From Cylindrospermum sp. NIES-4074 (GTDB lineage: Bacteria > Cyanobacteriota > Cyanobacteriia > Cyanobacteriales > Nostocaceae), in contig AP018269.1 in NCBI GenBank assembly GCA_003994795.1, positions 2,786,984 to 2,850,983 on the forward strand: a stretch of 64,000 nt of DNA, in the 5' to 3' direction. Numbering within the stretch: position 1 is the first letter of the stretch; every line of letters begins with the position of its first letter. Of this stretch, positions 9,098-17,610 are shown piece after piece. Below the pieces are notes generated by a model. It did no database searches. It had not been told where the DNA came from and was given only the letters and a program-made list of their open reading frames with translations. A program made the translations under genes and the position numbers.

Positions 9098-9682
9098 ATG
9101 GCTTATTCAGATATTTCTCGTGGCGTTCGATTGGCGAAAGATCATGAAAAATACATGCAGTGGTTAAACAAAGACACTGAAGCTCGTCAGACGGCTTATG
9201 AGGCTGTGACCACGCCTGGCAACAAGGTGAAAACTGCAAGGGTTGCTGGTTACGTTGCACCATTTGGTGCGACTGGTTCAGCGCTTGTATATGCCCCAGT
9301 TAGATTGATTGCTGAGACTCAATCTGGCAGAGGCAGTAATCTGGCTATTACGGTTCGCGAAATTCTTCTGGAATTCACAAATCCAACTTTGGAGGCAACT
9401 GAAGTGGGATTAGTAAAAGTAAAGTTTAGTCCAGCTAGAATGAGCATCATTCAGCGTGTCACCACTGCTACCACCAAATCAGCGTCTCGCATAACAGGGC
9501 GGCGGTATTATCGACATGAAAATGACTCTGTTACTGGCTGCTTTGGTAAAAAAATAGTGGCTGATGATTATAACAGCACTGTAACAGCTATAAAGCTTAA
9601 ACCAAATTTTAAAGCATTGTTCACGGGAAGCGAAAATGCCGTGGCTAGTAGACATAGATTCGTGAACGAAGGGGAAAAATAG
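9098..9682 (+). CDS. Unknown beta-rich protein, candidate structural protein
   Basis: The 194-aa product starts best at the ATG at 9098; an in-frame TTG lies at 9086. The charged N-terminal region is followed by a beta-rich body with many small residues (GYVAPFGATGSALVYAPVRL) and a basic stretch (RITGRRYYRH). It follows the longest gap in the operon. In size and composition it could be an abundant structural protein, but I recognise no capsid or tube signature. The next gene starts on its stop codon (TAGTG). Confidence 0.55.
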   Translation: MAYSDISRGVRLAKDHEKYMQWLNKDTEARQTAYEAVTTPGNKVKTARVAGYVAPFGATGSALVYAPVRLIAETQSGRGSNLAITVREILLEFTNPTLEATEVGLVKVKFSPARMSIIQRVTTATTKSASRITGRRYYRHENDSVTGCFGKKIVADDYNSTVTAIKLKPNFKALFTGSENAVASRHRFVNEGEK

Positions 9683-9939
9683 TGTCGATCGCAGAGCATA
9701 ACAACTTATTATGGCTACCTCCCTACCTCAGCGATTTGCTTACTGTGTCTGTTGACGGTCAGGCTGATGATTCTACAGTAGCCGGAATGAATCTAATTAA
9801 TAGCGCTGCTGACCGTTGGTTGACTGGACAGATGGATGATTACACATACTTTGAGTTATTGGATCATCACGGCATTGATCCACTAGCCTTTGTAGGCGAA
9901 GTTGAAGATCACATGAAATTGTTGATTAGGCGGTTGTGA
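9682..9939 (+). CDS. Small acidic unknown protein
   Basis: The 85-aa product starts with GTG inside TAGTG, overlapping the previous stop by one base, and ends in TGATG, overlapping the next start. It is acidic (DDSTVAGMN, QMDDYTYFELLDHHGID) and helical. Small acidic proteins between structural genes are often assembly chaperones, but nothing here proves that. Function unknown. Confidence 0.55.
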   Translation: MSIAEHNNLLWLPPYLSDLLTVSVDGQADDSTVAGMNLINSAADRWLTGQMDDYTYFELLDHHGIDPLAFVGEVEDHMKLLIRRL

Positions 9940-10424
9940 TGGCAGGAATTCCGACTGAACTACAAGACGCTAGTAAATGGCTCATGGCTTGGTCGGATAC
10001 CGCCGTCGCCGAACCTCAACCAGAACCATTCCAAGAGCAATTTAAGCCGATTCGCGCTTTTGAATGCCCCATAACTCTAACCAGTAGGTATTTAGTAATT
10101 AAGACTATTAGCCTAATACCTGAAGGGAGGCGGTGGAAGTTTGCAGGTAATTTGAAGGTTTACCAGAATTATCCAGTAGGCACTATTGCAGGGAGCAAGA
10201 CGGAAATAGGACGTTATCCTATATTTCTGAATGCAAACAAGATAGTGCAAATACCTGATATAGCACCACAATACACAATAGAGTTGAGCGACGCCTATTG
10301 GCTTCGTAACTTGTACTTAGAGGTTTACGAATATACAGGTGCTTTTAATTCAGGTAACGACGAGCTTCTAGAATCGGTTTCCGATGATTTAACGGAAATA
10401 AAATCTGTATTGTTGGGGGAATAG
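9939..10424 (+). CDS. Unknown protein upstream of the collagen-like gene
   Basis: From the ATG at 9939 the product has 161 aa; a GTG one codon earlier is also possible. It looks beta-rich, with a Pro/Glu-rich N-terminal stretch (EPQPEPFQEQF) and alternating hydrophobic strands. It directly abuts the collagen-like gene, so it could be a baseplate, vertex or fibre-attachment component, by position only. Confidence 0.55.
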   Translation: MAGIPTELQDASKWLMAWSDTAVAEPQPEPFQEQFKPIRAFECPITLTSRYLVIKTISLIPEGRRWKFAGNLKVYQNYPVGTIAGSKTEIGRYPIFLNANKIVQIPDIAPQYTIELSDAYWLRNLYLEVYEYTGAFNSGNDELLESVSDDLTEIKSVLLGE

Positions 10425-11227
<803 letters not shown>

Positions 11228-11231
<4 letters not shown>

Positions 11232-11740
11232 TGATAATAAATTACGATTACCTCGGTCGTCCCGCAGAATTGTTTATCCTCCTAGATGCAGTAAGGTATC
11301 AACTACCTTTTAATCTATCAACCAAACAAATAGACTGGGATTTGATAGACTACGAACCCACTAAAGTGTTGCTTCAGCATGCATGGAATGATTGGATTAT
11401 TGGGAAGGATATGGCATTTGAGTTAAGAGTTTTACCATCTCAAGATGAACCCTTCCGACCAGAAAACTGGGAAGGATGGAATAGATTTATGTTCCAAAAT
11501 GCGGCTTACAGTCGCATGGTGGAAAATGCAAAAAATCAGCGGGCTATAAGTAGGCTAGAAGACTTGGCAATTCGTCGGTTCTTTCAATCGGAAATGATTC
11601 TCTTTTGGAATTCATTTTTAACGTCTGTGCCAATTGAATATAAGCCTACACCAAAGGAAATTGAAGAATGGCGTAATGCAGTAGATATTTACTCTATGCT
11701 GTTTAGTTTCGATGACGATGGATTGATGATTTTAAGGTAA
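11228..11740 (+). CDS. Unknown protein following the fibre gene
   Basis: The 170-aa product overlaps the fibre gene by 4 nt. It is rich in Trp, Phe and Tyr and predicted mainly helical (for example DYEPTKVLLQHAWNDWIIG), with no membrane segment. Genes directly after a fibre gene often encode fibre assembly chaperones, which is a hypothesis only. Function unknown. Confidence 0.55.
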
Positions 11741-11744
11741 TCCT

Positions 11745-11924
11745 ATGAGCTATTATTATTTCCCTGTTCTGCTGTTTGTGTTGATTTTTCTGCCAAGCAT
11801 ATTTGATATATTTGTAAAAATCTTCACTCTGATTCTATTTTTTGTGGCGTGGTTGTTGAATGGAGTTTACGAATTTGCAAGTGCGATTGTAGCTAAAATA
11901 TCAAGGGTGAAATTGTACAAATGA
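11745..11924 (+). CDS. Small hydrophobic membrane protein (holin-like position)
   Basis: This 59-aa frame starts at the ATG at 11745, 4 nt after the previous stop, and its TGA overlaps the next ATG (ATGA, 11921-11924). The product is almost fully hydrophobic, with two potential membrane spans (VLLFVLIFLPSIFDIFV and FTLILFFVAWLLNGVY), and ends with a short basic tail (KISRVKLYK). Two spans with a basic tail fit a class II holin-like protein, though size and hydrophobicity are the only evidence. Confidence 0.6.
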   Translation: MSYYYFPVLLFVLIFLPSIFDIFVKIFTLILFFVAWLLNGVYEFASAIVAKISRVKLYK

Positions 11925-12295
11925 CCACCAAAGACTTTTTAGAGATATGTGGATTTTGTATTTCACTTCTGGCAATGGGATGGAGAATAGCCGGAATAAA
12001 AGCCAGCGTTGAACAGAAAATAGCAAAGCTGGAAAAGGATACTTACAAAGATGCTGACAACTTCAAAGATTCTCTAGAAAAACAAATTAATTTACTTGAT
12101 AAACGCCTAGACTTACTTACTCAGAATTCAAAATCTGAAGCTGATATGTTTAAGTATCAACTTGATGGGCAAGGTAAGCGATTAGGAGGTGAAATAGACA
12201 ATCTAAAAAAGCGGGTGTCTGGGGTAATTGTTTTTGAGCGTCTTGAACAGGGAATTTTAAAAATGCACGATGACCTAAAAAAGTTAAGTCAATAG
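11921..12295 (+). CDS. Membrane-anchored coiled-coil protein
   Basis: The 124-aa product has one N-terminal hydrophobic segment (ICGFCISLLAMGWRIAGI), then a long charged coiled coil (VEQKIAKLEKD... to ...LKKRVSG). Proteins of this plan occur in phage lysis modules (Rz- or XhlA-like) and as structural spokes. It overlaps the previous gene by 4 nt, and the next GTG or ATG follows immediately. Its role is inferred from neighbours only. Confidence 0.58.
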   Translation: MTTKDFLEICGFCISLLAMGWRIAGIKASVEQKIAKLEKDTYKDADNFKDSLEKQINLLDKRLDLLTQNSKSEADMFKYQLDGQGKRLGGEIDNLKKRVSGVIVFERLEQGILKMHDDLKKLSQ

Positions 12296-12320
12296 TGTGA
12301 TTCACTCAGGGCTAATCGGT

Positions 12321-12602
12321 ATGAGTATGTCTGAAATGACTGCGTTGGGAGCTTTAATGTTGACCGTGATTACCAATGTAGTTTGGATTGCAGCTTGGTA
12401 CGTTGGTAATCAAAAGTCAACTGAGGTAAAAAAATACGCAGCAGAAAGGGATTTTAATCACCTCAAAAATAATCAACTTCAAATTTCAGAATCCATTAAT
12501 CATTTGATGGATGAGGTTAAGAATGATTTTGATTCGTTACAAAGAGATATTTTGGAAATCAAGATAACTTTAGGCTTGCACAATAAGAAGGATTCAGGTT
12601 GA
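12321..12602 (+). CDS. Second membrane-anchored coiled-coil protein
   Basis: Starting at the ATG at 12321 the product has 93 aa; an in-frame GTG at 12297 would add 8 residues. It has one membrane segment (ALGALMLTVITNVVWIAAWYV) followed by a coiled coil with repeated Leu/Ile heptads. It has the same architecture as the preceding protein, suggesting a two-component membrane device or spanin/holin partner pair. The next small gene starts on the base after its stop. Confidence 0.58.
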   Translation: MSMSEMTALGALMLTVITNVVWIAAWYVGNQKSTEVKKYAAERDFNHLKNNQLQISESINHLMDEVKNDFDSLQRDILEIKITLGLHNKKDSG

Positions 12603-12707
12603 ATGGGTGATTTTTCTGGTTTAGAACATTTGGGAACTCTGATTATAGTTTTGCTGGTAGTTGTGGTTGTGTTAGCTGTGTTGCTAGCGTTGAAGATGAT
12701 ATTATAA
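12603..12707 (+). CDS. 34-aa single-span membrane peptide
   Basis: The ATG directly follows the stop of the previous gene. The product is a short N-terminal segment (MGDFSGLEHLG) and one very hydrophobic span rich in Val/Leu. It ends the operon just before a strong hairpin. Tight coupling and the clean membrane span support a real peptide, but at 34 aa this stays tentative. Confidence 0.5.
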   Translation: MGDFSGLEHLGTLIIVLLVVVVVLAVLLALKMIL

Positions 12708-12745
12708 AGACATGAATGGGCATGTCCCGACTAACTACAGATAAC

Positions 12746-12791
12746 GAGAAAGGCGATCGCACTCCCCACCGGAAACGCGATCGCCTTTCTC
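12746..12791. terminator. Bidirectional HIP1 hairpin ending the operon
   Basis: The arms 12746-12760 and 12777-12791 are perfect 15-bp complements (GAGAAAGGCGATCGC on the left) around a 16-nt loop. The hairpin lies between the convergent + strand operon and the - strand replication gene, so it can end both transcripts. Confidence 0.65.
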
Positions 12792-12830
12792 ATTCTCATT
12801 AAGCAGCTGCACTATTGAGAATTAACGAGA

Positions 12831-12869
12831 GGCGATCGCACTCCCCACCGGAAACGCGATCGCTTTTTT
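12831..12869. terminator. Second copy of the HIP1 hairpin, next to the replication gene stop
   Basis: The 33 nt from GGCGATCGCACTCC onwards repeat the hairpin 80 nt to the left, including the loop. Here the right arm is followed by six T, giving an intrinsic-terminator look on the + strand. It touches the stop codon of the - strand gene at 12869. Confidence 0.6.
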
Positions 12870-15625
12870 CATGGTTTGCTCAACTGGCTAGTCTTGACGT
12901 TCATTATCTGTCCGCTCTCAAATTGGATTTGACGCTCTCTGCCACCACCCCCGACGACGGTAACAATGTCGCTGCCAAACTTAGCGGGCTTGTTTATAGA
13001 CGGTTTCCATTCTTGGGTCTTGGCAGATTCTCGCTCAAACCATTGTTTAACTATGCTTTTAGCATTCCCCTCAAAATCCTCTTTACCTGTTTTAGCCTCA
13101 ACAGGAACATCAACGGCTTGGAACTTCGAGCCATCTGGAAATTCCCAATCCAATTGGCATAAGTAGCCACATTTGTTTTTCGCTCGGTCAACAATCGGTT
13201 TAGTTGGAGTGGCGCGACAAATAACGGGCCCGAATTTAGTCTTGATTCTCAAAGCCAAAACCTCTGCTGATATTAGCCAGAAGTTGTAGTCAAGTTTGGA
13301 GGATGGCAGCACTTCAGGTGTGGGAGGAGTGCGATCGCTCTCACTTGGTTTAGCATCCGTTACCAGTTCAGAAGCGCGATCGCTACTGGCACTAACCTCT
13401 CTCCATTTGGCCGTCCGACTATTCATACAAAAATAATCATCTGAACCCACTGGGTAAAAGCGATATTCCCCCCAACCCTGATCATCAAAAGGAGCGGGTA
13501 CACAGCTACCTCTTATCCATTCACCGTGTCTCAATACCTCGTAAGTAGAATTGGGGTTCATTACTGGTGCAATGCGATCGCTCTCGCTACTAGTTGAGGG
13601 GAAAGGATCAGCATGAGGATCAGCCTGTGGAAAACTCCCGTAACTATTAGCTGGCAAAGACTCTAGCGGAATTTGGGTGTTTGGTGCTTGAACGGAAGGA
13701 TCAGGAAGAGGATCAGGGCTGTAATCCGCGCCGTGTATGTTCTTCAGCGATTCCTGATCCTCTGATCCTCGAATCTCGTGGGAAATTTTTACTTTTTCAA
13801 TAATTTTTTGAGAAAAATCAGGGGGTAGAGGATCAGGAATCGCTGTAACGCTTGCGGTGCAAACATCACAGCCCTGATCCTCTCTCTGATCCTCGGTTGG
13901 ACATACATCTTTTATACACTCTTCCCCAAAACTCGCTATCCCTTGCACAGCAAGCATTGCAGCAGCATTGGCAAGGTATACTGAGGGCTGATCCTCCCCT
14001 GATCCTCCATCGTAGGCTAAATAGTAAGCCGTTGGTTTTCCTGATTTCCTGTCGCAGCTGATAAGTCCGTCTGAACTTAAGCGGTTTAAAGATTTGCGAG
14101 TGTAGCTGCTGTTGATGTTTAGCCTGTGCGCCAACTCTTCATAAGTAAACCGTATATTGCGATTCTGGTTGAAAAATTCAAGTAACCTGTCCTTGGCTGA
14201 TGATTCGGCGGTTGTCATCTCCTCGCCTTCTTCGCCCAGGAAGGTGAAGCTCAAATCTTGCGGATCAAATATCATTCGGTATTTCTTGCCGGATGATCTA
14301 GAGCGAGATTTATCAATTTCAAGTATTCGGTCATTGGGTGTTCCCATTGGCCCGTTATCTTTTGAAAGTTTCCACACCTCACTAACTGCGTTCCTAATCG
14401 CGGTTGTGCCTCTCACCTCACCGGACTTGTTGCTGTGGTGAATTACAACAAAGGTGCAATTGTGCTGATTCGCCAACCCCGTCATCTCTAACAAGGGGCG
14501 AATGTATTCCATCTCTGACTCTCGGTAAACCGATAACCGGTTGGCATGAGTCAGTGAGTCAATCAAAACGAAATCAGGCTGAAACTCTAGCAAGTCTTGG
14601 ATTAATACGGCTAAATTCTCAAAGCTCCACCCAAAGCGAACACGCACATACTTGTTTATGTCATCTTGCCCGTAGCCCATCGTATCTAGAGCCTGATACA
14701 TATCGCTTTCGGTTTCATCCCCCTGGTAATACAAAATTTTGCGCTTGCCTGTGCTGGGGAATGTTCCAAAAGGGCTGCCTTGAATTAATGCCCTGCCTAG
14801 TGAGTAGATGAATTTAGTTTTACCTATCCCGCCATCAGCGTAGAGAACAATGGTTGATTTCTTGGGCACTAGTCCATTCATCAGCCATTCACGAACTGAT
14901 GACCCGGCCGCATCCTTGAGGTCGTCATAGGTCATTAATTTGCTGCACTGATTAGCCAGTGATTTGGCGTAAAGATGATCTAGAAAACGAGTTGACTTTC
15001 CAAACTCATTAGCCAATGTTTCTAGCTTAAATACTTTGTAACCAGGGTCAGCAATTGTAGTGTTAATTGTTTTTAATTGTTCTAGCAGTCGGTTGTACTG
15101 CCATTGATGATTTTCTTCCTGTGTTTGAACAGTTGGTAAATCTACGATTGATTGAGTCTTTTTGGCAACTATTGAAATTATTTCTGCTAAGTCTCTGTCG
15201 GTGCTGTATGCCAGATGAATAAATTCATTTCCTAAGCTAAGTAAGTCACGACGTGCTGCTTTTTCAATTACTAGTCCCGCTAAACTGTCAACATTCACGG
15301 CGCTAACAGTTGCATTTACCAAACTCGCTAACTTGCTTCTGCCTCCAACCTTTTTAAGGGTTTTGTGGTCAGCCAACCATGTACTAACGGTCAGTAGGTC
15401 TACGGGCTGTCCTTTCTTGTTCAGGCGTAGGCAAGCTTGATAAATAGTTTGGTGTGCAGTGTAATAAAAATGCTCTGGCTTTAGCCGTTCTTTGACTCTA
15501 TTAATTGCTTCTGGATCAAGTAGTATTCCGCCTAATATCGCTTCTTCTGCGTCTGCATTTTCTGGGGGAGTTCTATCTGTGAGTGACGCAAAATCATGAG
15601 GGAACTGGTAAATACCTTGTGTCAT
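12869..15625 (-). CDS. Replication ATPase: DnaB-like N-terminal domain fused to RepA-like helicase
   Basis: The protein has 918 aa. Residues about 20-165 look like the helical N-terminal (primase-interacting) domain of DnaB. A RecA-fold ATPase follows, with Walker A (YADGGIGKTKF, about residues 262-272) and Walker B (DFVLIDS, about 351-357), plus a RepA/AAA_25-like HHSNKSGEVRG motif near residue 400. A winged-helix segment lies near 495-530. The C-terminal 300 residues are low-complexity and then globular. The GKT-Walker/HHSxKxG combination is that of plasmid RepA-type hexameric helicases. It is the likely replication initiator or helicase of the element. A 14-bp iteron-like array lies about 100 nt upstream. 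Confidence 0.82.
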   Translation of the reverse strand: MTQGIYQFPHDFASLTDRTPPENADAEEAILGGILLDPEAINRVKERLKPEHFYYTAHQTIYQACLRLNKKGQPVDLLTVSTWLADHKTLKKVGGRSKLASLVNATVSAVNVDSLAGLVIEKAARRDLLSLGNEFIHLAYSTDRDLAEIISIVAKKTQSIVDLPTVQTQEENHQWQYNRLLEQLKTINTTIADPGYKVFKLETLANEFGKSTRFLDHLYAKSLANQCSKLMTYDDLKDAAGSSVREWLMNGLVPKKSTIVLYADGGIGKTKFIYSLGRALIQGSPFGTFPSTGKRKILYYQGDETESDMYQALDTMGYGQDDINKYVRVRFGWSFENLAVLIQDLLEFQPDFVLIDSLTHANRLSVYRESEMEYIRPLLEMTGLANQHNCTFVVIHHSNKSGEVRGTTAIRNAVSEVWKLSKDNGPMGTPNDRILEIDKSRSRSSGKKYRMIFDPQDLSFTFLGEEGEEMTTAESSAKDRLLEFFNQNRNIRFTYEELAHRLNINSSYTRKSLNRLSSDGLISCDRKSGKPTAYYLAYDGGSGEDQPSVYLANAAAMLAVQGIASFGEECIKDVCPTEDQREDQGCDVCTASVTAIPDPLPPDFSQKIIEKVKISHEIRGSEDQESLKNIHGADYSPDPLPDPSVQAPNTQIPLESLPANSYGSFPQADPHADPFPSTSSESDRIAPVMNPNSTYEVLRHGEWIRGSCVPAPFDDQGWGEYRFYPVGSDDYFCMNSRTAKWREVSASSDRASELVTDAKPSESDRTPPTPEVLPSSKLDYNFWLISAEVLALRIKTKFGPVICRATPTKPIVDRAKNKCGYLCQLDWEFPDGSKFQAVDVPVEAKTGKEDFEGNAKSIVKQWFERESAKTQEWKPSINKPAKFGSDIVTVVGGGGRERQIQFESGQIMNVKTSQLSKP

Positions 15626-15726
15626 ATCTCCCCCTCTAGCCAGATGCTATAATGTGTAGTAGATGAAAGCATATTGAAACCTTAATTTTCAAGTGGTGAG
15701 ATTGCAGTCTCACCTTTTTTGTTAGC

Positions 15727-15810
15727 AATTGAGAAGTGGTAATTGAGAAGTGGTAATTGAGAAGTGGTAATTGAGAAGTGGTAATTGAGAAGTGGTAATT
15801 GAGAAGTGGG
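15727..15810. repeat. Six tandem 14-bp repeats upstream of the replication gene (iteron-like)
   Basis: The unit AATTGAGAAGTGGT is repeated six times head to tail, and only the last base of the sixth copy differs. The array starts 101 nt upstream of the replication gene start codon. The position fits origin iterons; however, 14 is twice 7, and Nostocales carry many 7-nt tandem repeats without an origin role. Confidence 0.7.
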
Positions 15811-15859
15811 TAAACCGATCGCACTCCCCGCATCACCAAGAAGCGCGATCGCACAAAAT

Positions 15860-16117
15860 CTACTGCTTCCAAATCGCTGTATCCGGCTCTCTGGGCGTTG
15901 CACGGGTGAAGTCAACGTAAATGTCAGCGCCTACCTCGAATTCAGCAGCTGCTTTGGGATTGGTGATTTGTAAGCTAATCTGTCCGGCTGGCGTAGCTTC
16001 CCAGAAGGCTAAATTCTCTTCGGTTGTGGCCAGCACCGGAGACATAACAACATCTGCTACCTGAGTAGAGGAATTGATGCGGTTAAATTGAACTGTGAAT
16101 TTTGCTCTTATTGTCAT
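15860..16117 (-). CDS. Small phage-type protein
   Basis: The 85-aa product contains a segment (ATPAGQISLQITNPKAAAEF...YVDFT) resembling small conserved phage proteins that I recall ending in 'YYVDFT', typically near replication or recombination genes. No catalytic motif is visible. It lies on the - strand upstream of the replication gene and is probably co-transcribed with it. The identity is from memory of the pattern, not a search. Confidence 0.6.
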   Translation of the reverse strand: MTIRAKFTVQFNRINSSTQVADVVMSPVLATTEENLAFWEATPAGQISLQITNPKAAAEFEVGADIYVDFTRATPREPDTAIWKQ

Positions 16118-16302
16118 TGGTCATTAGTCCTTAGTAATTGGTTGTTGGTTTTGAGCTACTGCCCCAGCCCGATCGCTTGTCGCCACATCCACAATCAAGC
16201 ACTCTTCTTTCGTGTCTGGGTTTTCGCTCGTTTTTGGGAATTCTAGGTAAGGCGGGTCAAGCTGCGAACTTGTCCCGCTTTGTTGTGTAACTGAAAAATG
16301 AA

Positions 16303-16623
16303 ATGAATCAATTAAATGATGATGATGTTGTAAATCTGACTGCATCTTCAAACATCGCCAACACGACAACATCAACAGTCTCTGAACTAAAAGAAGCTCT
16401 TAGTAGTCTTTTGAGCGCTCACCTAACTCGTGGACCCTCTTCTGGTGAAGCATGGGTCTACGGCGGAGTTCATTGCAAAGTTCTAAGTGTTGATGGTGGA
16501 GGCTGGCAGTCTGGCAAAATTCAACTAAGACTTGAATTTGTACCCAACGAACCAAAACCTTCTAGTCCACAGAAATCTACTGAAACATCTCCTTTGGATG
16601 ACCTCCGAGCAAATCTTGGCTGA
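16303..16623 (+). CDS. KGK-family protein
   Basis: The 106-aa product has the layout of the cyanobacterial KGK domain family: N-terminal LNDDDVVNL, a C-terminal half with GGWQSGKIQLRLEF (the family's W-x-K/S-G-K motif) and a closing PLDDLR. The function of KGK proteins is unknown; they are small, often multicopy, and common in filamentous cyanobacteria. It is divergent from the - strand gene at 16117, and a hairpin terminator follows. Confidence 0.78.
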   Translation: MNQLNDDDVVNLTASSNIANTTTSTVSELKEALSSLLSAHLTRGPSSGEAWVYGGVHCKVLSVDGGGWQSGKIQLRLEFVPNEPKPSSPQKSTETSPLDDLRANLG

Positions 16624-16682
16624 GTAATTACATGGTTATCACCCCCTTAGTGAGACAATGACTGATAGATAGAAATAGATAA

Positions 16683-16713
16683 AGCCGTCCTGCTTTTTGC
16701 AGAACGGCTTTTA
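16683..16713. terminator. Hairpin terminator between convergent genes
   Basis: AAGCCGT-C-CTGC pairs with GCAG-A-ACGGCTT around a loop of five T, followed by T-rich sequence. It lies 60 nt after the KGK gene and at the end of the - strand frame at 16711, so it can serve both. Confidence 0.7.
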
Positions 16714-17090
16714 TTGTGTTGCCTCACTCGCTTGTGACGCTAAGTCGTATATTTCTTGTCTCAGTTCGGTAACAGCTTGTTTAAATTCAGCTTCATGTGC
16801 TTTGCTTTCATCCAGACGCGTCTCTAGCCTGTCCTGGTGCTTCCGAACATAGGTAAGATGTGCAGTTTCAATTAAGTCGAGACGCTGGAGGATTTTCCCA
16901 GTAGACGTGTCTCCGATGATGACAGGTGTCCCACCGGGAGTTGTCCACTGGCTATCATCCGAAGTAAATCTGCTTTGCTCTCCAACCCTAGTATTTCGGC
17001 TATCGAGTCCAGATTGTCCCAGTCCTTCTTGCTCATCCGAACTGAGCAGATCGTGGTATCGTCTGCCATTATCTTTTTCGGTCGTGCCAT
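16711..17090 (-). other. Possible -1 frameshift product: ribbon-helix-helix plus coiled-coil tail
   Basis: The heptamer GGGAAAA on the - strand (16899-16893) is in the X_XXY_YYZ register for the ribbon-helix-helix frame. It differs by one base from the GGGAAAG used in lambda G/GT. A -1 shift there joins residue ...LLGK to ILQRLDLIETA... and adds 60 residues of coiled coil ending at 16711. The tail has no ATG, GTG or TTG start of its own nearby. A 7-bp stem (GCGTCTC with GAGACGC) begins 7 nt after the heptamer, though with a long loop. An ordinary frameshift mutation is the alternative. Confidence 0.5.
16872..17090 (-). CDS. Ribbon-helix-helix DNA-binding protein (zero frame)
   Basis: The 72-aa product starts at the ATG at 17090 (MARPKK). 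It shows a ribbon-helix-helix pattern: basic N-terminus, strand TTICSVRMS, helix KKDWDNLDSIAEILG, turn ESKADLL, second helix. A frame reaching 17135 exists, but the sequence before MARPKK does not look coding. Only seven codons before its stop lies a G GGA AAA heptamer that could shift ribosomes into a coiled-coil frame. The protein is probably a transcription regulator of the element; an inverted repeat 73 nt upstream is a candidate operator. Confidence 0.72.
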   Translation of the reverse strand: MARPKKIMADDTTICSVRMSKKDWDNLDSIAEILGLESKADLLRMIASGQLPVGHLSSSETRLLGKSSSVST

Positions 17091-17162
17091 ACCTTGTATC
17101 CATAAGGCTTTCACCAATATTGTATGACGAAACAAATTACGTTGTACAAAACACTTGACTAG

Positions 17163-17193
17163 TTATGTCTAACATAATAGCATTGGGTTATGT
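17163..17193. promoter_or_regulatory. Operator-like repeats upstream of the ribbon-helix-helix gene
   Basis: TTATGT (17163-17168) and ACATAA (17172-17177) form a perfect inverted repeat with a 3-nt spacer, and a third TTATGT lies at 17188-17193. Ribbon-helix-helix proteins bind such short half-sites as dimers of dimers. The location 73 nt upstream of the regulator fits autoregulation, which is inferred. Confidence 0.45.
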
Positions 17194-17221
17194 AAAACAA
17201 AACTAAATTTTACAAGCTCCC

Positions 17222-17520
17222 TCCCGCCTAAACCTTGCGGGACACACCAGTAACCACGGAGCAAGCAAGCCTCACAAAATACAGCGCGAGTAGTGAGGAA
17301 ACCTTCGCGCTAGGGATGCCCTGCCAACTAACAGGGACTAGTAGCAATTCCGAGGGGAAACCTAGGCACCCAAGGACGGGAACCCAGCCCGTAGAGAAGA
17401 GGCGAAAGTCAGCCGGCATTGACTGGGAATCAATATCGACGCTTGGGTAAGACCGAGAGGTAACGCTGAGGCGATTCGACTAGAGACTTGACTTTTGGGG
17501 TGGAGAGTAACCCCTTCAAA
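17222..17520. ncRNA. Candidate large structured RNA region
   Basis: About 300 nt hold no credible gene but many local helices on the + strand. AGCGCGA pairs with TCGCGCT (near 17283 and 17304), CCCTG with CAGGG (17319, 17332) and ACGGG with CCCGT (17376, 17387). GGGGT also pairs with ACCCC (17497, 17509). It is more GC-rich than its surroundings, and GAAA/GGAAAC-type loop sequences are frequent. It leads directly into three copies of a pseudoknot-like motif. I could not assign it to RNase P, tmRNA, group I/II introns or the large phage RNAs I know. The strand and ends are uncertain. Confidence 0.45.
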
Positions 17521-17523
17521 CCT

Positions 17524-17582
17524 CACAGCAAAACTTGGGAGAGATGCAGCCTTCCAGTAAACCAACGAACTGCCATGCTGTG
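17524..17582 (+). ncRNA. Pseudoknot-like RNA motif, copy A
   Basis: Outer stem CACAGCA (17524-17530) pairs perfectly with TGCTGTG (17576-17582). Between them lie the motif-wide conserved GGGAGA, an inner GCAG/CTGC stem and the loop CCTTCCAG. The outer stem differs completely from copies B and C but keeps pairing, which supports the fold. Confidence 0.55.
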
Positions 17583-17610
17583 CCGTTTAACCAACTCAAG
17601 AAACCTTAAA

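Noticed and set aside
12815-14811. Several + strand frames opposite the replication ATPase
   Set aside because: They lie opposite a gene with clear Walker motifs and have no start signals.
15636-15915. Two overlapping - strand frames across the 14-bp repeats
   Set aside because: They are open only because the 14-bp unit repeats; the products are repeated LLNYHFSITT text.
16124-16375. 83-aa - strand frame upstream of the small phage-type protein
   Set aside because: Its first third overlaps the start of the better supported KGK gene and no internal start codon rescues the rest. A shorter real gene cannot be excluded.
17228-17565. Three short frames in the structured RNA region
   Set aside because: No start signal, no coding character; the stretch is better explained by RNA folding.
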